Positions 15,757 through 23,461 of a stretch of DNA of 33,300 bases are shown here, piece by piece. Both the position numbers and the translations under genes were made by a program. Source of the stretch: Acidimicrobiaceae bacterium (GTDB lineage Bacteria; Actinomycetota; Acidimicrobiia; Acidimicrobiales; Ilumatobacteraceae); NCBI GenBank assembly GCA_947488685.1, contig CANLAH010000007.1:1-33300 (forward strand), written 5' to 3'. The notes beneath the pieces were generated by a model that had not been told where the DNA came from, searched no databases, and saw only the letters and a program-made list of their open reading frames with translations. The stretch's first letter is position 1; every line of letters starts with the position of its first letter.

Positions 15757-16938
15757 TTAGACAGGTCGACGAGCATTTAAAGAAGTCACGTTGTCGAACA
15801 AAATTCGCTTCTGATCCTGAGGGGAAAACAGCTTGTAGTCACTGATTCCTTCTAGAGGAGATGGCAATGCTTCAATGTGTGGCCAGTCACTGCCGAACAG
15901 CACACGATCTGCACCCATTAATTGAGCAACTTCTTCAACATCGTCTTCCCAGAACGGATTGATCCACCAATTGCGACGCAAAGTCTCAACTGGGTGCTCC
16001 TGAAAATATCCTGGCATTTTGTGGTGCGTGCTTGCCAGTTTTTTCTGAACATCTTGCAGAAATCCAGAACCATTTTCGACGGACGCCATGCGAATGTTTG
16101 GAAACCGCGTGAACAGTTTGTCAAAGACTGAAGTGATGATGAAATCTCCGGCTGCTCGCTCGATACCAAAGCTCTTAATGCTCGGGCGGAAGCCTCCGTT
16201 AAACGAAGAACTGAAGTTGTCTTCGGCGTATCCGTTTGAGGAGTATCCGCTGTCACCCGCGTGCACGACAACGGTGATCCCAGACTCGTTAACCCGCGCC
16301 CAGAAGGGATCGAACTTGGTGTCAAACGGCGAAAATTGTCCGTCCTGAGTGATCGGTGCTGCTGTGCGCATCACGATGGTGCGTGCATCATTGGCGAGCG
16401 CCCATTCGAGTTCGGTACATGCCCACTCTGGATCGGCAAGTGAAATGTATGGTGCAGCAAAAATTTTATTCTTGTAGTTGAATCCCCAATCTTCAAGTAC
16501 CCATCTGTTGAACGCTGTGAACGTCAAGGCCACGGCACCTGGATCGTGTTTCAGAAGTTCTTCGTACAGCATTCCTAGAGTTGGAAACAGCCACACCGCA
16601 GAAAGACCAAATCCTTCGATCGTGGCAACACGTGCATCACGATCTCGATACTCAGGACGGATTGCCTCGCGGTCGACTAAGAACTCCCACGGCTGACGGC
16701 CGTTGGGGTTGCCCCGAAAATATTCATACATTGCGCCGGGCATGGCGATGGGGTCAAAAGTTGCATTAGTGACTGCACGACTTATTTTGCCACCCACTAC
16801 ATGGTATTTGCGCTTGCCGATCTCGGCCCACTGAACGCAACGCGGTCCATGTGCTGGATCGAGGTGTCGAGTAAAGGCATCGATTGCTTCGTAGTAATGG
16901 TTGTCGCAATCAAATGGCTGAAAATCTAGTCCGGTCAT
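15757..16938 (-). CDS. Amidohydrolase family 2 protein
   Basis: A 393-residue TIM-barrel amidohydrolase of the ACMSD-like family 2, which includes metal-dependent hydrolases and decarboxylases. The first metal motif is DCDNHYYE (residues 10-17), not the classic DxHxH; later motifs are VVHAGDSGY and the C-terminal FGSDWPHIE. These fit the variant subgroup frequent in mycobacteria and Acidimicrobiia beside acyl-CoA genes. Hydrolytic ring opening or decarboxylation of a CoA-bound intermediate is possible, but the substrate is unknown. The start at 16938 is set by AAGGGGC six bases upstream; an ATG 42 bases further up would overlap the divergent gene. It heads a leftward operon of four genes. Confidence 0.9.
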   Translation of the reverse strand: MTGLDFQPFDCDNHYYEAIDAFTRHLDPAHGPRCVQWAEIGKRKYHVVGGKISRAVTNATFDPIAMPGAMYEYFRGNPNGRQPWEFLVDREAIRPEYRDRDARVATIEGFGLSAVWLFPTLGMLYEELLKHDPGAVALTFTAFNRWVLEDWGFNYKNKIFAAPYISLADPEWACTELEWALANDARTIVMRTAAPITQDGQFSPFDTKFDPFWARVNESGITVVVHAGDSGYSSNGYAEDNFSSSFNGGFRPSIKSFGIERAAGDFIITSVFDKLFTRFPNIRMASVENGSGFLQDVQKKLASTHHKMPGYFQEHPVETLRRNWWINPFWEDDVEEVAQLMGADRVLFGSDWPHIEALPSPLEGISDYKLFSPQDQKRILFDNVTSLNARRPV

Positions 16939-16944
16939 GGCATT

Positions 16945-16951
16945 GCCCCTT
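16945..16951 (-). promoter_or_regulatory. Ribosome binding site of the amidohydrolase gene
   Basis: On the minus strand AAGGGGC lies six bases before the ATG at 16938. It selects this start over the ATG at 16980. Confidence 0.65.
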
Positions 16952-16965
16952 GTTCTCGTTACCAC

Positions 16966-16971
16966 TACATT
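16966..16971 (+). promoter_or_regulatory. Candidate -10 box for leaderless transcription
   Basis: TACATT ends seven bases before the ATG at 16979, the spacing expected of leaderless genes. No Shine-Dalgarno precedes this ATG. Confidence 0.4.
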
Positions 16972-16978
16972 ACTTGTC

Positions 16979-17704
16979 ATGCTACAAATTCACCATCACG
17001 GGGCCGTACGAATTCTGACGCTTGACAGACCAGAAGCCCGCAACGCGATGGACCACAGCCTGTATATGGCATTGGGAGATGAGCTCACCGATGCAGCCAA
17101 TGATGACGATGTTCATGTTGTGATGGTCACGGGTGCTGGTCCTGCCTTTTGTGCGGGACAGGATCTTCACGAGATGGCTGCGCTGGCAACTGGCAGTGTG
17201 TCGTTTGCAGGTGGTCATGGTTTTACGCGCATGATGGATGTTCTTGAGATATTTCCTAAGCCGATTATTGCTGCGGTCAACGGAGCAGCAGCCGGCATTG
17301 GGCTAACGATACTCCTGCATTTTGACATCGTGTTTGTTGGGCAAAGTGCACGACTGCGAGTGCCGTTTTCAGAGATGGGAGTGCCGCCAGAAGCCGCCAG
17401 TAGCGCACTGCTGCCCGAGCGAGTGGGCTGGCAAAAAGCATCTGAATTGTTATTCACGAGTTCGTGGATGAGTGCTGAAGAAGCCGTGCAGTACGGACTC
17501 GCCCTGCGCCTTTTTGCAGATGACGTACTTCAAGAAGAGACTCTAAAAATGGCACTTCAAATTGCATCATTTGATGGTCGCGCTACACGCACTTCAAAAG
17601 AACTCATGCTGGCAGCGCGCGGTGATATTTCGATTGCCGCGCGAGCACGCGAAAATGCAGCGTTTGCTACGTTGTTTCGCACACGACGCGAGTCAAAAGA
17701 CTAG
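16979..17704 (+). CDS. Enoyl-CoA isomerase/hydratase of the crotonase family (ECI2-like)
   Basis: A 241-residue crotonase. The oxyanion-hole segments are FCAGQDL (58-63) and NGAAAGIGL (101-109). The first hydratase Glu position (GGCEL in rat enoyl-CoA hydratase) has no Glu, and the second aligns with Phe in VPFSEMG. Instead PPEAASSALLPERVG carries E138 at the position of the catalytic Glu of delta3,delta2-enoyl-CoA isomerases (PEGxSS in ECI2). So double-bond isomerisation is more likely than hydration. The ATG at 16979 gives the normal N-terminus; a longer frame has 14 unmatched residues. It stands alone rightward, 40 nt from the divergent amidohydrolase. Its TAG shares the palindrome CTAG with the stop of the convergent thiolase. 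Confidence 0.88.
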   Translation: MLQIHHHGAVRILTLDRPEARNAMDHSLYMALGDELTDAANDDDVHVVMVTGAGPAFCAGQDLHEMAALATGSVSFAGGHGFTRMMDVLEIFPKPIIAAVNGAAAGIGLTILLHFDIVFVGQSARLRVPFSEMGVPPEAASSALLPERVGWQKASELLFTSSWMSAEEAVQYGLALRLFADDVLQEETLKMALQIASFDGRATRTSKELMLAARGDISIAARARENAAFATLFRTRRESKD

Positions 17705-18849
17705 AGGCGTTCGATAATGGTGACGTTGGCCTGACCGCCACCCTCACACATTGTTTGCAATCCATAACGACCGCCTGTGCGTTCGAGTTCGTGCAGCAGA
17801 GTCGTCATGAGTCGAGCACCCGTTGCACCAAGTGGATGACCAAGTGCAATCGCTCCCCCGTTGACATTGACTTTGGCGTGATCTGCACCAAGTTCTCGCA
17901 TCCATGCCATAACGACAGGAGCAAACGCCTCATTAATTTCTACAAGGTCGATATCGTCAATGGTCATTCCGGCTTTTTGTAGCGCTCTTTTGGTGGCCGC
18001 TATCGGTGCAGACAACATCATTATCGGATCATCAGCCAACACGCTGATGTGATGGATACGTGCACGCGGCTTGAGGCCATGTTGTTTGACGGCGCGTTCG
18101 TTCGCAATCAATAATGCAGCAGAGCCATCGCTGATCTGACTTGCGCATGCTGCAGTGAGTTGCCCGTCTGGTGTAAGTGTTTTCAGTGAGCGGATTTTGT
18201 CCCAGTTAGGTTCGCGCGGTCCTTCATCATGTATCACGCCGTTGAGCGGCTCGATTTGTGATTCAAAGCGGCCCTCGGCGATTGCCCTGATTGCACGTAG
18301 GTGACTCTCAACAGCAAACTCTTCCATCTCTGCACGAGTAAGTTTCCATTTGCTCACCATCATTTCGGCACCCACAAACTGACTGACTTCACCTGTGCCA
18401 TACCTAGTTGTCCAGCCAGGTGAACCTGTAAACGGATCGGAGAATCCGAGCGCTTCACCCGCCAACATCGCCGACGAAATGGGGATCATGCTCATGTTTT
18501 GCACACCACCAGCAACAACGAGATCCATCGTGCCGCTCATCACTGCTTGTGCGGCAAAATGCACAGCCTGTTGTGCAGAACCACATTGACGATCGATAGT
18601 GGTGCCCGGAACATGTTCTGGCAAACCAGCAGTGAGCCAACACGTGCGCGCAATGCATCCTGCTTGAGGCCCAACTGAATCAACATTGCCAAAGACAACA
18701 TCATCAACAGCATTGGCATCAACGCCGGTGCGATCAATCAGGGCCTTAATGCTGTGTGCCCCAAGATCTGCTGGATGAACCTGTGAGAGGCCACCACCGC
18801 GTCGACCTACAGGAGTGCGAACAGCGTCGATAATAAATGCTTCAGTCAT
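17701..18849 (-). CDS. Acetyl-CoA acetyltransferase (thiolase II)
   Basis: A 382-residue, catalytically complete thiolase. The nucleophile is C89 in DRQCGSAQQAVHFAAQAV, His is H338 in ALGHPLGATGARL, and the second Cys is C368 in MCEGGGQANVT; NEAFAPVV is also intact. It performs thiolytic cleavage of 3-ketoacyl-CoA (or the reverse), the last step of a beta-oxidation round. Unlike the two Cys-less paralogues at the left end of the window, this one can be a real thiolase; FadA5/FadA6 are the steroid-pathway counterparts. The ATG at 18849 matches the family start (MTEAFIIDAVRTP). A 76-nt gap upstream and TAGACT seven bases before the ATG suggest its own leaderless promoter. Confidence 0.95.
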   Translation of the reverse strand: MTEAFIIDAVRTPVGRRGGGLSQVHPADLGAHSIKALIDRTGVDANAVDDVVFGNVDSVGPQAGCIARTCWLTAGLPEHVPGTTIDRQCGSAQQAVHFAAQAVMSGTMDLVVAGGVQNMSMIPISSAMLAGEALGFSDPFTGSPGWTTRYGTGEVSQFVGAEMMVSKWKLTRAEMEEFAVESHLRAIRAIAEGRFESQIEPLNGVIHDEGPREPNWDKIRSLKTLTPDGQLTAACASQISDGSAALLIANERAVKQHGLKPRARIHHISVLADDPIMMLSAPIAATKRALQKAGMTIDDIDLVEINEAFAPVVMAWMRELGADHAKVNVNGGAIALGHPLGATGARLMTTLLHELERTGGRYGLQTMCEGGGQANVTIIERL

Positions 18850-18856
18850 GGTTTTG

Positions 18857-18862
18857 AGTCTA
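18857..18862 (-). promoter_or_regulatory. Candidate -10 box for leaderless transcription
   Basis: Minus-strand TAGACT ends seven bases before the thiolase ATG at 18849. The gene has no Shine-Dalgarno and a 76-nt upstream gap, so a separate leaderless promoter is plausible. Confidence 0.38.
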
Positions 18863-18925
18863 GTTGGGGAACTCCGCATCTCCCGAGTAAACGGTAGGCC
18901 ATCTCCCCTGATTCAAGATCCTTCG

Positions 18926-19702
18926 TTAAGGCTCCCAGCCATTCTCTGTTTTGCGCCAACCACGTGCTGCGTCGCTACCGCCGTCGACATGGATAGTGGT
19001 GCCGGTAATAAAACTTGACGCACTCGATGCCAAAAATACCGCTGCACCAGCGATGTCATCTGCGCTACCCCACCCCAGCGCCAAAGTGGCACCGTAATCA
19101 CGATCACCAACAAGTAATGTTTCGTCACCTGGAGTATGCATCGCGTCTGGGGCAAGGGTGTTAACCCGAATATTGCGCGGACTCAATTCAAGAGCAAGTG
19201 TGCGACTGATGTGTTCTACGGCAGCCTTCATAGCGCCATAAATACCAAAGCCTGGAGCGGCGCGGTATGCCTCCACTGACGTGACATTGATAATCGAGCC
19301 GCCCTCCGACATTTTTGGAACGCACGCGCGAATAAAATTAGTGACACTTGTGAAGTTTTCATCAATGACAGAACGCTGGCCCTTATCGTTTACGTCAAGA
19401 ACCCACGAATAGAATGTTCCACCAGCATTATTGACAAGCACATCAATACGGGGCAGATCAGCGACCCATGCATTGACCGCATTGGTATCGCGCACGTCGA
19501 GAACAGCCGTGACACAGTTTGCGCCCAGATCACGAATACGTTGAGCAACACTCTCCATGTTGTCTGCATCACGATCACAAATAAAAACGGACGCACCAAA
19601 GTTTGCATACGCCAATGCAATAGCCTCACCAAGACCTTTAGCGGCACCCGTGACAATGATATTTTTGCCGTCTAGTCGAAACGCATCTTTTGCTAGCACC
19701 AT
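18926..19702 (-). CDS. SDR family oxidoreductase
   Basis: A 258-residue classical short-chain dehydrogenase/reductase. The cofactor loop is TGAAKGLG (18-25); the acidic residue after the second strand (ICDRD) indicates NAD(H) preference. NNAG is at 91-94, and the catalytic triad is S142, Y155 and K159 (IYGAMK). It probably oxidises a 3-hydroxyacyl-CoA or a ring alcohol. Its ATG lies one base after the stop of the upstream crotonase gene, so the two are coupled and this start is preferred over one 87 bases upstream. The C-terminus DGGSDAARGWRKTENGW is a common SDR ending. The exact substrate cannot be told. Confidence 0.92.
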   Translation of the reverse strand: MVLAKDAFRLDGKNIIVTGAAKGLGEAIALAYANFGASVFICDRDADNMESVAQRIRDLGANCVTAVLDVRDTNAVNAWVADLPRIDVLVNNAGGTFYSWVLDVNDKGQRSVIDENFTSVTNFIRACVPKMSEGGSIINVTSVEAYRAAPGFGIYGAMKAAVEHISRTLALELSPRNIRVNTLAPDAMHTPGDETLLVGDRDYGATLALGWGSADDIAGAAVFLASSASSFITGTTIHVDGGSDAARGWRKTENGWEP

Positions 19703-19703
19703 G

Positions 19704-20498
19704 TCAGCGAGCCTTCCAGTCAATGCGCTTGCCGCTAGTAAACATTGCTTGACCTTCGGCCATGGCTTCGGGAGTGTTGCCCAGCACAACGAGATGAGGT
19801 GCTGTAGCCAATGCTTGGGCGCGAGCCATATTGCGCGCTGCCCACAACGCGCGCAATGTGCCCTGCACTGCAGCCGCTGGTTGTGACGCGATAGCGCTAG
19901 CGATTCGGCTTGCGGTTTCGTGCAACTGCTCTATTGGAACAACGTCTTGAACAAACCCCACCTCGTAGGCACGTTTGGCAGTGAGGCGTTCGTGGTTTCC
20001 CATGAGCGCAATGCGAGTGAGTTCGCCCCACGGCAATTGTCCGTACAACAAGATCGGTTCAAACGCAGCGGTCATGCCATATGTGGTGTGCGGGTCAAAA
20101 AAAGTTGCATGATCTGCCGCCACAATGGTCTCGACTTCTCCGAGCAAATAAAACGCACCGCCACACGCCATACCGTTGACGGCTGCGACAACGGGTTTCC
20201 ATAAGTTTGCCGATTTTGGCCCGAGGCGCAAGCCTGGATCGTTGATTGTCATTGGGCCATTGGGTTGGGGTACGTCCCATGTGCGATCGATGCCCGTGCA
20301 AAATGCTTTATCGCCGGCGCCAGTCAACACAATGGCACGCACAGAGTCGTCGGCGCCGAGGCGATGCCAGGCATCTTCGATCTCGTCCACAAGGGTCTCG
20401 TTAAAGGAGTTGTGGGCGGCGGGTCGATTGAGCGTCACCCAGCCGACCGCTCCATCTGTCTCGTAGCCAATTGTGGTGTAGGCGTTGTCCGTTGCCAT
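19704..20498 (-). CDS. Crotonase-family protein (enoyl-CoA hydratase-like) lacking both catalytic Glu
   Basis: A 264-residue crotonase-fold protein. The oxyanion-hole elements are conserved: AFCTGIDR (65-72) and NGMACGGAF (108-116). The two hydratase glutamates of rat enoyl-CoA hydratase (E144 in GGCEL, E164 in GQPEI) align by eye with Y117 and H137. Simple hydration is therefore doubtful; crotonases with altered residues include hydrolases, dehalogenases, decarboxylases and C-C bond hydrolases such as EchA20. It heads a leftward unit with an SDR gene (one-base gap), beyond which is the thiolase. The start region faces operator site B, 80 nt upstream, so it is probably controlled with the divergent FadD3-like operon. 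Confidence 0.87.
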   Translation of the reverse strand: MATDNAYTTIGYETDGAVGWVTLNRPAAHNSFNETLVDEIEDAWHRLGADDSVRAIVLTGAGDKAFCTGIDRTWDVPQPNGPMTINDPGLRLGPKSANLWKPVVAAVNGMACGGAFYLLGEVETIVAADHATFFDPHTTYGMTAAFEPILLYGQLPWGELTRIALMGNHERLTAKRAYEVGFVQDVVPIEQLHETASRIASAIASQPAAAVQGTLRALWAARNMARAQALATAPHLVVLGNTPEAMAEGQAMFTSGKRIDWKAR

Positions 20499-20507
20499 CT
20501 GCGTCTT

Positions 20508-20527
20508 TCTTGATCTGTCTTGATCTG
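20508..20527. repeat. Two tandem copies of a 10-bp unit
   Basis: TCTTGATCTG occurs twice head to tail in the leader of the crotonase gene. It is short, has no recognisable function and may be chance or a small slippage duplication. It lies between the crotonase start codon and operator site B. Confidence 0.45.
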
Positions 20528-20577
20528 TCGCTTTGCCTAGAATGCCCTGAATGGTCTGTGGGTCTTATGTTACTTAC

Positions 20578-20598
20578 AATCTGACAGACCGTCAGAAA
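20578..20598. promoter_or_regulatory. Palindromic operator, site B (TetR-type)
   Basis: An imperfect palindrome with core TCTGAC-AGACC-GTCAGA, the same spacing as sites A and C, located between the divergent crotonase and amidohydrolase genes. A -10-like TACAAT (20575-20580) overlaps its left edge, and a second -10-like TACAGT lies just downstream, so binding would hinder transcription in either direction. Confidence 0.72.
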
Positions 20599-20605
20599 CC
20601 AATGC

Positions 20606-20611
20606 TACAGT
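20606..20611 (+). promoter_or_regulatory. Candidate -10 box for leaderless transcription
   Basis: TACAGT ends six bases before the ATG at 20618, which has no Shine-Dalgarno. CTGACA within operator B (20581-20586) lies 19 nt upstream and could act as a weak -35. Confidence 0.42.
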
Positions 20612-20617
20612 GCCCCT

Positions 20618-21826
20618 ATGCGCGAATTACCTAAAATCATCTCCGTTGACGACCATGTCATTGAACCTGCCACCGTGTGGACAGACCGTATCCCAAAAAA
20701 ATACCAAGATGTGGCACCGCGCATTGAGCGACGCACCGTCAAAGAGATGTCGTTCATTGGCGGAAAGTTCACCGCTATTCCTGGCGACAAGGGCGACAAG
20801 GGCGAAATGGTGGACTGGTGGTTTTATGAAGACCTCCGTCGTCCACTGACTCGTCTTGACACTGCTGTGGGTTTTGATCGCGATGACATCACGCTTAAAG
20901 GAATCACCTACGACACGATGCGACCTGGTTCGTACTTAATTAAAGATCGTCTTGAAGACATGGACATCAATGGCATCGAAGCTTCGCTGTGCTTCCCTAC
21001 TTTCCCTCGGTTTTGCGGACAGACGTTTACAGAGGCAAGCGATAAAGATTTGGCCACGCTGTGTGTGCAGGCTTACAACGACTGGATGATTGAAGACTGG
21101 TGCGGAAACTCTGGTGGTCGATTGTTACCGCTCACAATCGTGCAACTCTGGGATCCCATCGCGGCAGCAAAAGAAGTTCGACGAAATGCTGATCGTGGTT
21201 GTCACGCAGTGTGTTTTAGTGAGATACCTGCCAACTTGGGATTGCCAAGTATTCATGATGAAAACGGATACTGGATGCCGTTCTTTGAAGCCTGCAACGA
21301 CACCGGCACAACCATCAACATGCATATTGGTTCTGGTTCAAAAATGCCAAGCACCTCACCTGATGCGCCGGCGGCTGTTGGGTCGGTGCTGACATTTGCA
21401 AACTGTTGCTTCAGTATGGTGGATTGGCTCATGAGTGGACTGTTTACTCCATTTCCTGATCTAAAAATTGCGTACAGCGAAGGACAAATCGGATGGATCC
21501 CGTACATCCTTGAGCGCGCCGATACGGTGTGGCGAGAAAATCGCGGATGGGGTGGCGTCGCAGACAAAGTCTTCGAGTTGCCGAGTGAACTTTTCAAGAA
21601 GCATGTCTACGGTTGCTTTTTTGATGATGCGTTTGGTCTAAAAAATATTGAGTCCATCGGCGTCGACAATGTGACATACGAAAGTGATTATCCGCATAGC
21701 GATAGCACATGGCCTCACACTGCCAAGTTGGCTGCCGAACAGACTGCAGATTTATCAGATGAAGTGATGTACAAAGTCTTGCGTGGCAATGCCATCAAGA
21801 TGCTCGGTATCACACATCTGTCCTAA
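20618..21826 (+). CDS. Amidohydrolase family 2 protein
   Basis: A 402-residue amidohydrolase of the same broad family as the 393-residue one elsewhere in the window, but only distantly similar. The N-terminal metal-site motif is SVDDHVIEP (9-17), again D-D-H-x-x-E in place of DxHxH. Later motifs are NMHIGSGS and ESDYPHSDS. These features match a subgroup common in actinobacterial steroid and terpenoid gene clusters; reaction and substrate are unknown. It is the first gene of a rightward operon, with its stop overlapping the FadD3-like ligase start (TAATG). Operator site B lies 20 nt upstream, and the transcript is probably leaderless. Confidence 0.9.
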   Translation: MRELPKIISVDDHVIEPATVWTDRIPKKYQDVAPRIERRTVKEMSFIGGKFTAIPGDKGDKGEMVDWWFYEDLRRPLTRLDTAVGFDRDDITLKGITYDTMRPGSYLIKDRLEDMDINGIEASLCFPTFPRFCGQTFTEASDKDLATLCVQAYNDWMIEDWCGNSGGRLLPLTIVQLWDPIAAAKEVRRNADRGCHAVCFSEIPANLGLPSIHDENGYWMPFFEACNDTGTTINMHIGSGSKMPSTSPDAPAAVGSVLTFANCCFSMVDWLMSGLFTPFPDLKIAYSEGQIGWIPYILERADTVWRENRGWGGVADKVFELPSELFKKHVYGCFFDDAFGLKNIESIGVDNVTYESDYPHSDSTWPHTAKLAAEQTADLSDEVMYKVLRGNAIKMLGITHLS

Positions 21827-23409
21827 TGCGCGCTGATCTTAAACACGGCACCATTGCGCAATTGGTGCGCGACTGCGCGACACAATACGCCGATGTTGAG
21901 GCCTTGGTTGACGGCGACATCCGTCTGGGCTACCCCGAATTTGTCCAAGAAGTTCAGCGCACTGCCCGAGCATTCATGGCCGCAGGACTGAGTCGCGGTG
22001 ATCGCGTCGCTATGTGGGCGCCAAATATTCATGAGTGGGTCATTGCTGCTCTTGGTGCACTCACCGCTGGTGGAGTGATTGTGCCTCTCAATACCCGCTT
22101 TAAGGGTGAAGAAGCTGCGTATGTCTTGTCTCGCAGTCGCGCCCGATTCTTGTGCTGCGTCAATGGTTTTCTTGGCAACGAATACGTGTCAATGCTTCGC
22201 GCTGCTGACACCAGTGTCCCCGATCTCGCCACCATTGCGGTGCTGCGCGGAGACACACCCCACAACACGGTGTCGTGGACAAATTTTTTGTCGGCGGCAG
22301 ACACAGTGTCTGCGGCACAACTAGACGAACGTGTTGCAAGTATTTCTGCGAGCGATCTCTCCGACATTATTTTTACAAGTGGCACGACAGGTCGCCCCAA
22401 AGGCGTAATGGCAACACACGAACAAAATCTCCGTGTGTTTGAAGACTGGGCTTCAATTATTGGACTGGCTCAAGGTGATCGCTACCTCATTGTTAATCCT
22501 TTCTTTCATACGTTTGGATACAAGGCCGGAATCATTGCATCACTTCTGAAAGGTGCAACCATAATTCCCGAAGCAATCTTTGATGTTCCGGCAGTACTGC
22601 AACATGTCAGCGATGAAAAAGTCACGATGTTGCCGGGTCCACCGACACTGTATTTATCTATTCTCAACCATCCAGATCGAGATAAGTTTGATCTGAGTTC
22701 GCTGCGTCTCGCAGTTACGGGTGCTGCTGCCGTGCCAGTTGAGATGATTAAGCGAATGCGCGAAGAACTTACTTTCAAAACGATAATCACTGGTTATGGA
22801 CTCACTGAATCCACCGGAACAATCAGCATGTGCCGGCCCCAAGATGATCCCGAGATCATCTCAACCACAAGTGGCAGAGCAATTCATGACGTCGAAGTTC
22901 GTATCGTTGACGACAACAACCTTGAAGTACCCCGCGGCACTGCTGGAGAAATTGTTGCTCGTGGATACAACGTGATGAGTGGTTATTTCGAAGATCCTGT
23001 TGCCACGGCCGAAGCAATCGATTCAGACGGATGGCTTCACACGGGTGATATCGGAGTGATGGACGCTAATGGTTATATCGACATCACTGATCGCAAAAAA
23101 GATATGTTCATCGTGGGTGGATTCAATGCATATCCAGCCGAAATCGAAAACTCATTGCTTGGCCACGGCTCAATCGCACAGGCGGCAGTCGTCGGTGTGC
23201 CAGACGAACGCCAGGGCGAGGTCGGATGGGCTTTTGTCGTGGCGCGAACAGGTGCAACAATTGACCCAGATGGTCTGATTTCTTGGTGCCGTGAGCGCAT
23301 GGCTAACTACAAAGTGCCCCGGCGCATCGTGGTGGTCGAAGCCTTGCCCACAAACCCGAGCGGCAAAGTTCTCAAGTACGAACTACGTGCTCGAGCGGCA
23401 ACTATGTAA
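21826..23409 (+). CDS. fadD3: FadD3-family acyl-CoA synthetase
   Basis: A 527-residue class I adenylate-forming ligase. The P-loop is FTSGTTGRPKG (183-193) and the C-terminal lysine is K514 in NPSGKVLK. Blocks NPFFHTFGYKAGIIASLL, MLPGPPTLYLSILNHP, DLSSLRLAVTGAAAVPVE and MCRPQDDPE match, from memory, mycobacterial FadD3, which activates the propionate side chain of the steroid C/D-ring intermediate HIP to HIP-CoA. The family match is good; HIP as substrate is inferred and would need the downstream ring-opening genes, which are not in this window. It is translationally coupled to the preceding amidohydrolase by a one-base overlap, suggesting that the two serve consecutive or linked steps. Confidence 0.88.
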   Translation: MRADLKHGTIAQLVRDCATQYADVEALVDGDIRLGYPEFVQEVQRTARAFMAAGLSRGDRVAMWAPNIHEWVIAALGALTAGGVIVPLNTRFKGEEAAYVLSRSRARFLCCVNGFLGNEYVSMLRAADTSVPDLATIAVLRGDTPHNTVSWTNFLSAADTVSAAQLDERVASISASDLSDIIFTSGTTGRPKGVMATHEQNLRVFEDWASIIGLAQGDRYLIVNPFFHTFGYKAGIIASLLKGATIIPEAIFDVPAVLQHVSDEKVTMLPGPPTLYLSILNHPDRDKFDLSSLRLAVTGAAAVPVEMIKRMREELTFKTIITGYGLTESTGTISMCRPQDDPEIISTTSGRAIHDVEVRIVDDNNLEVPRGTAGEIVARGYNVMSGYFEDPVATAEAIDSDGWLHTGDIGVMDANGYIDITDRKKDMFIVGGFNAYPAEIENSLLGHGSIAQAAVVGVPDERQGEVGWAFVVARTGATIDPDGLISWCRERMANYKVPRRIVVVEALPTNPSGKVLKYELRARAATM

Positions 23410-23451
23410 TACGGGCCATCCTGCCTACACTTCTACACACTGACAAATATC

Positions 23452-23457
23452 GGGGGA
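23452..23457 (+). promoter_or_regulatory. Ribosome binding site of the alcohol dehydrogenase gene
   Basis: GGGGGA lies four bases before the ATG at 23462, almost identical in sequence and spacing to the site before the binding-protein gene at 2565. Confidence 0.6.
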
Positions 23458-23461
23458 CATT

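Noticed and set aside
18850-18925. Gap between thiolase and SDR genes examined for a terminator or small RNA
   Set aside because: No stable stem-loop followed by a U-run on either strand; only a candidate -10 box was kept.
23440-23456. CTGAC half-site before the alcohol dehydrogenase gene
   Set aside because: No matching second half follows at the required spacing.
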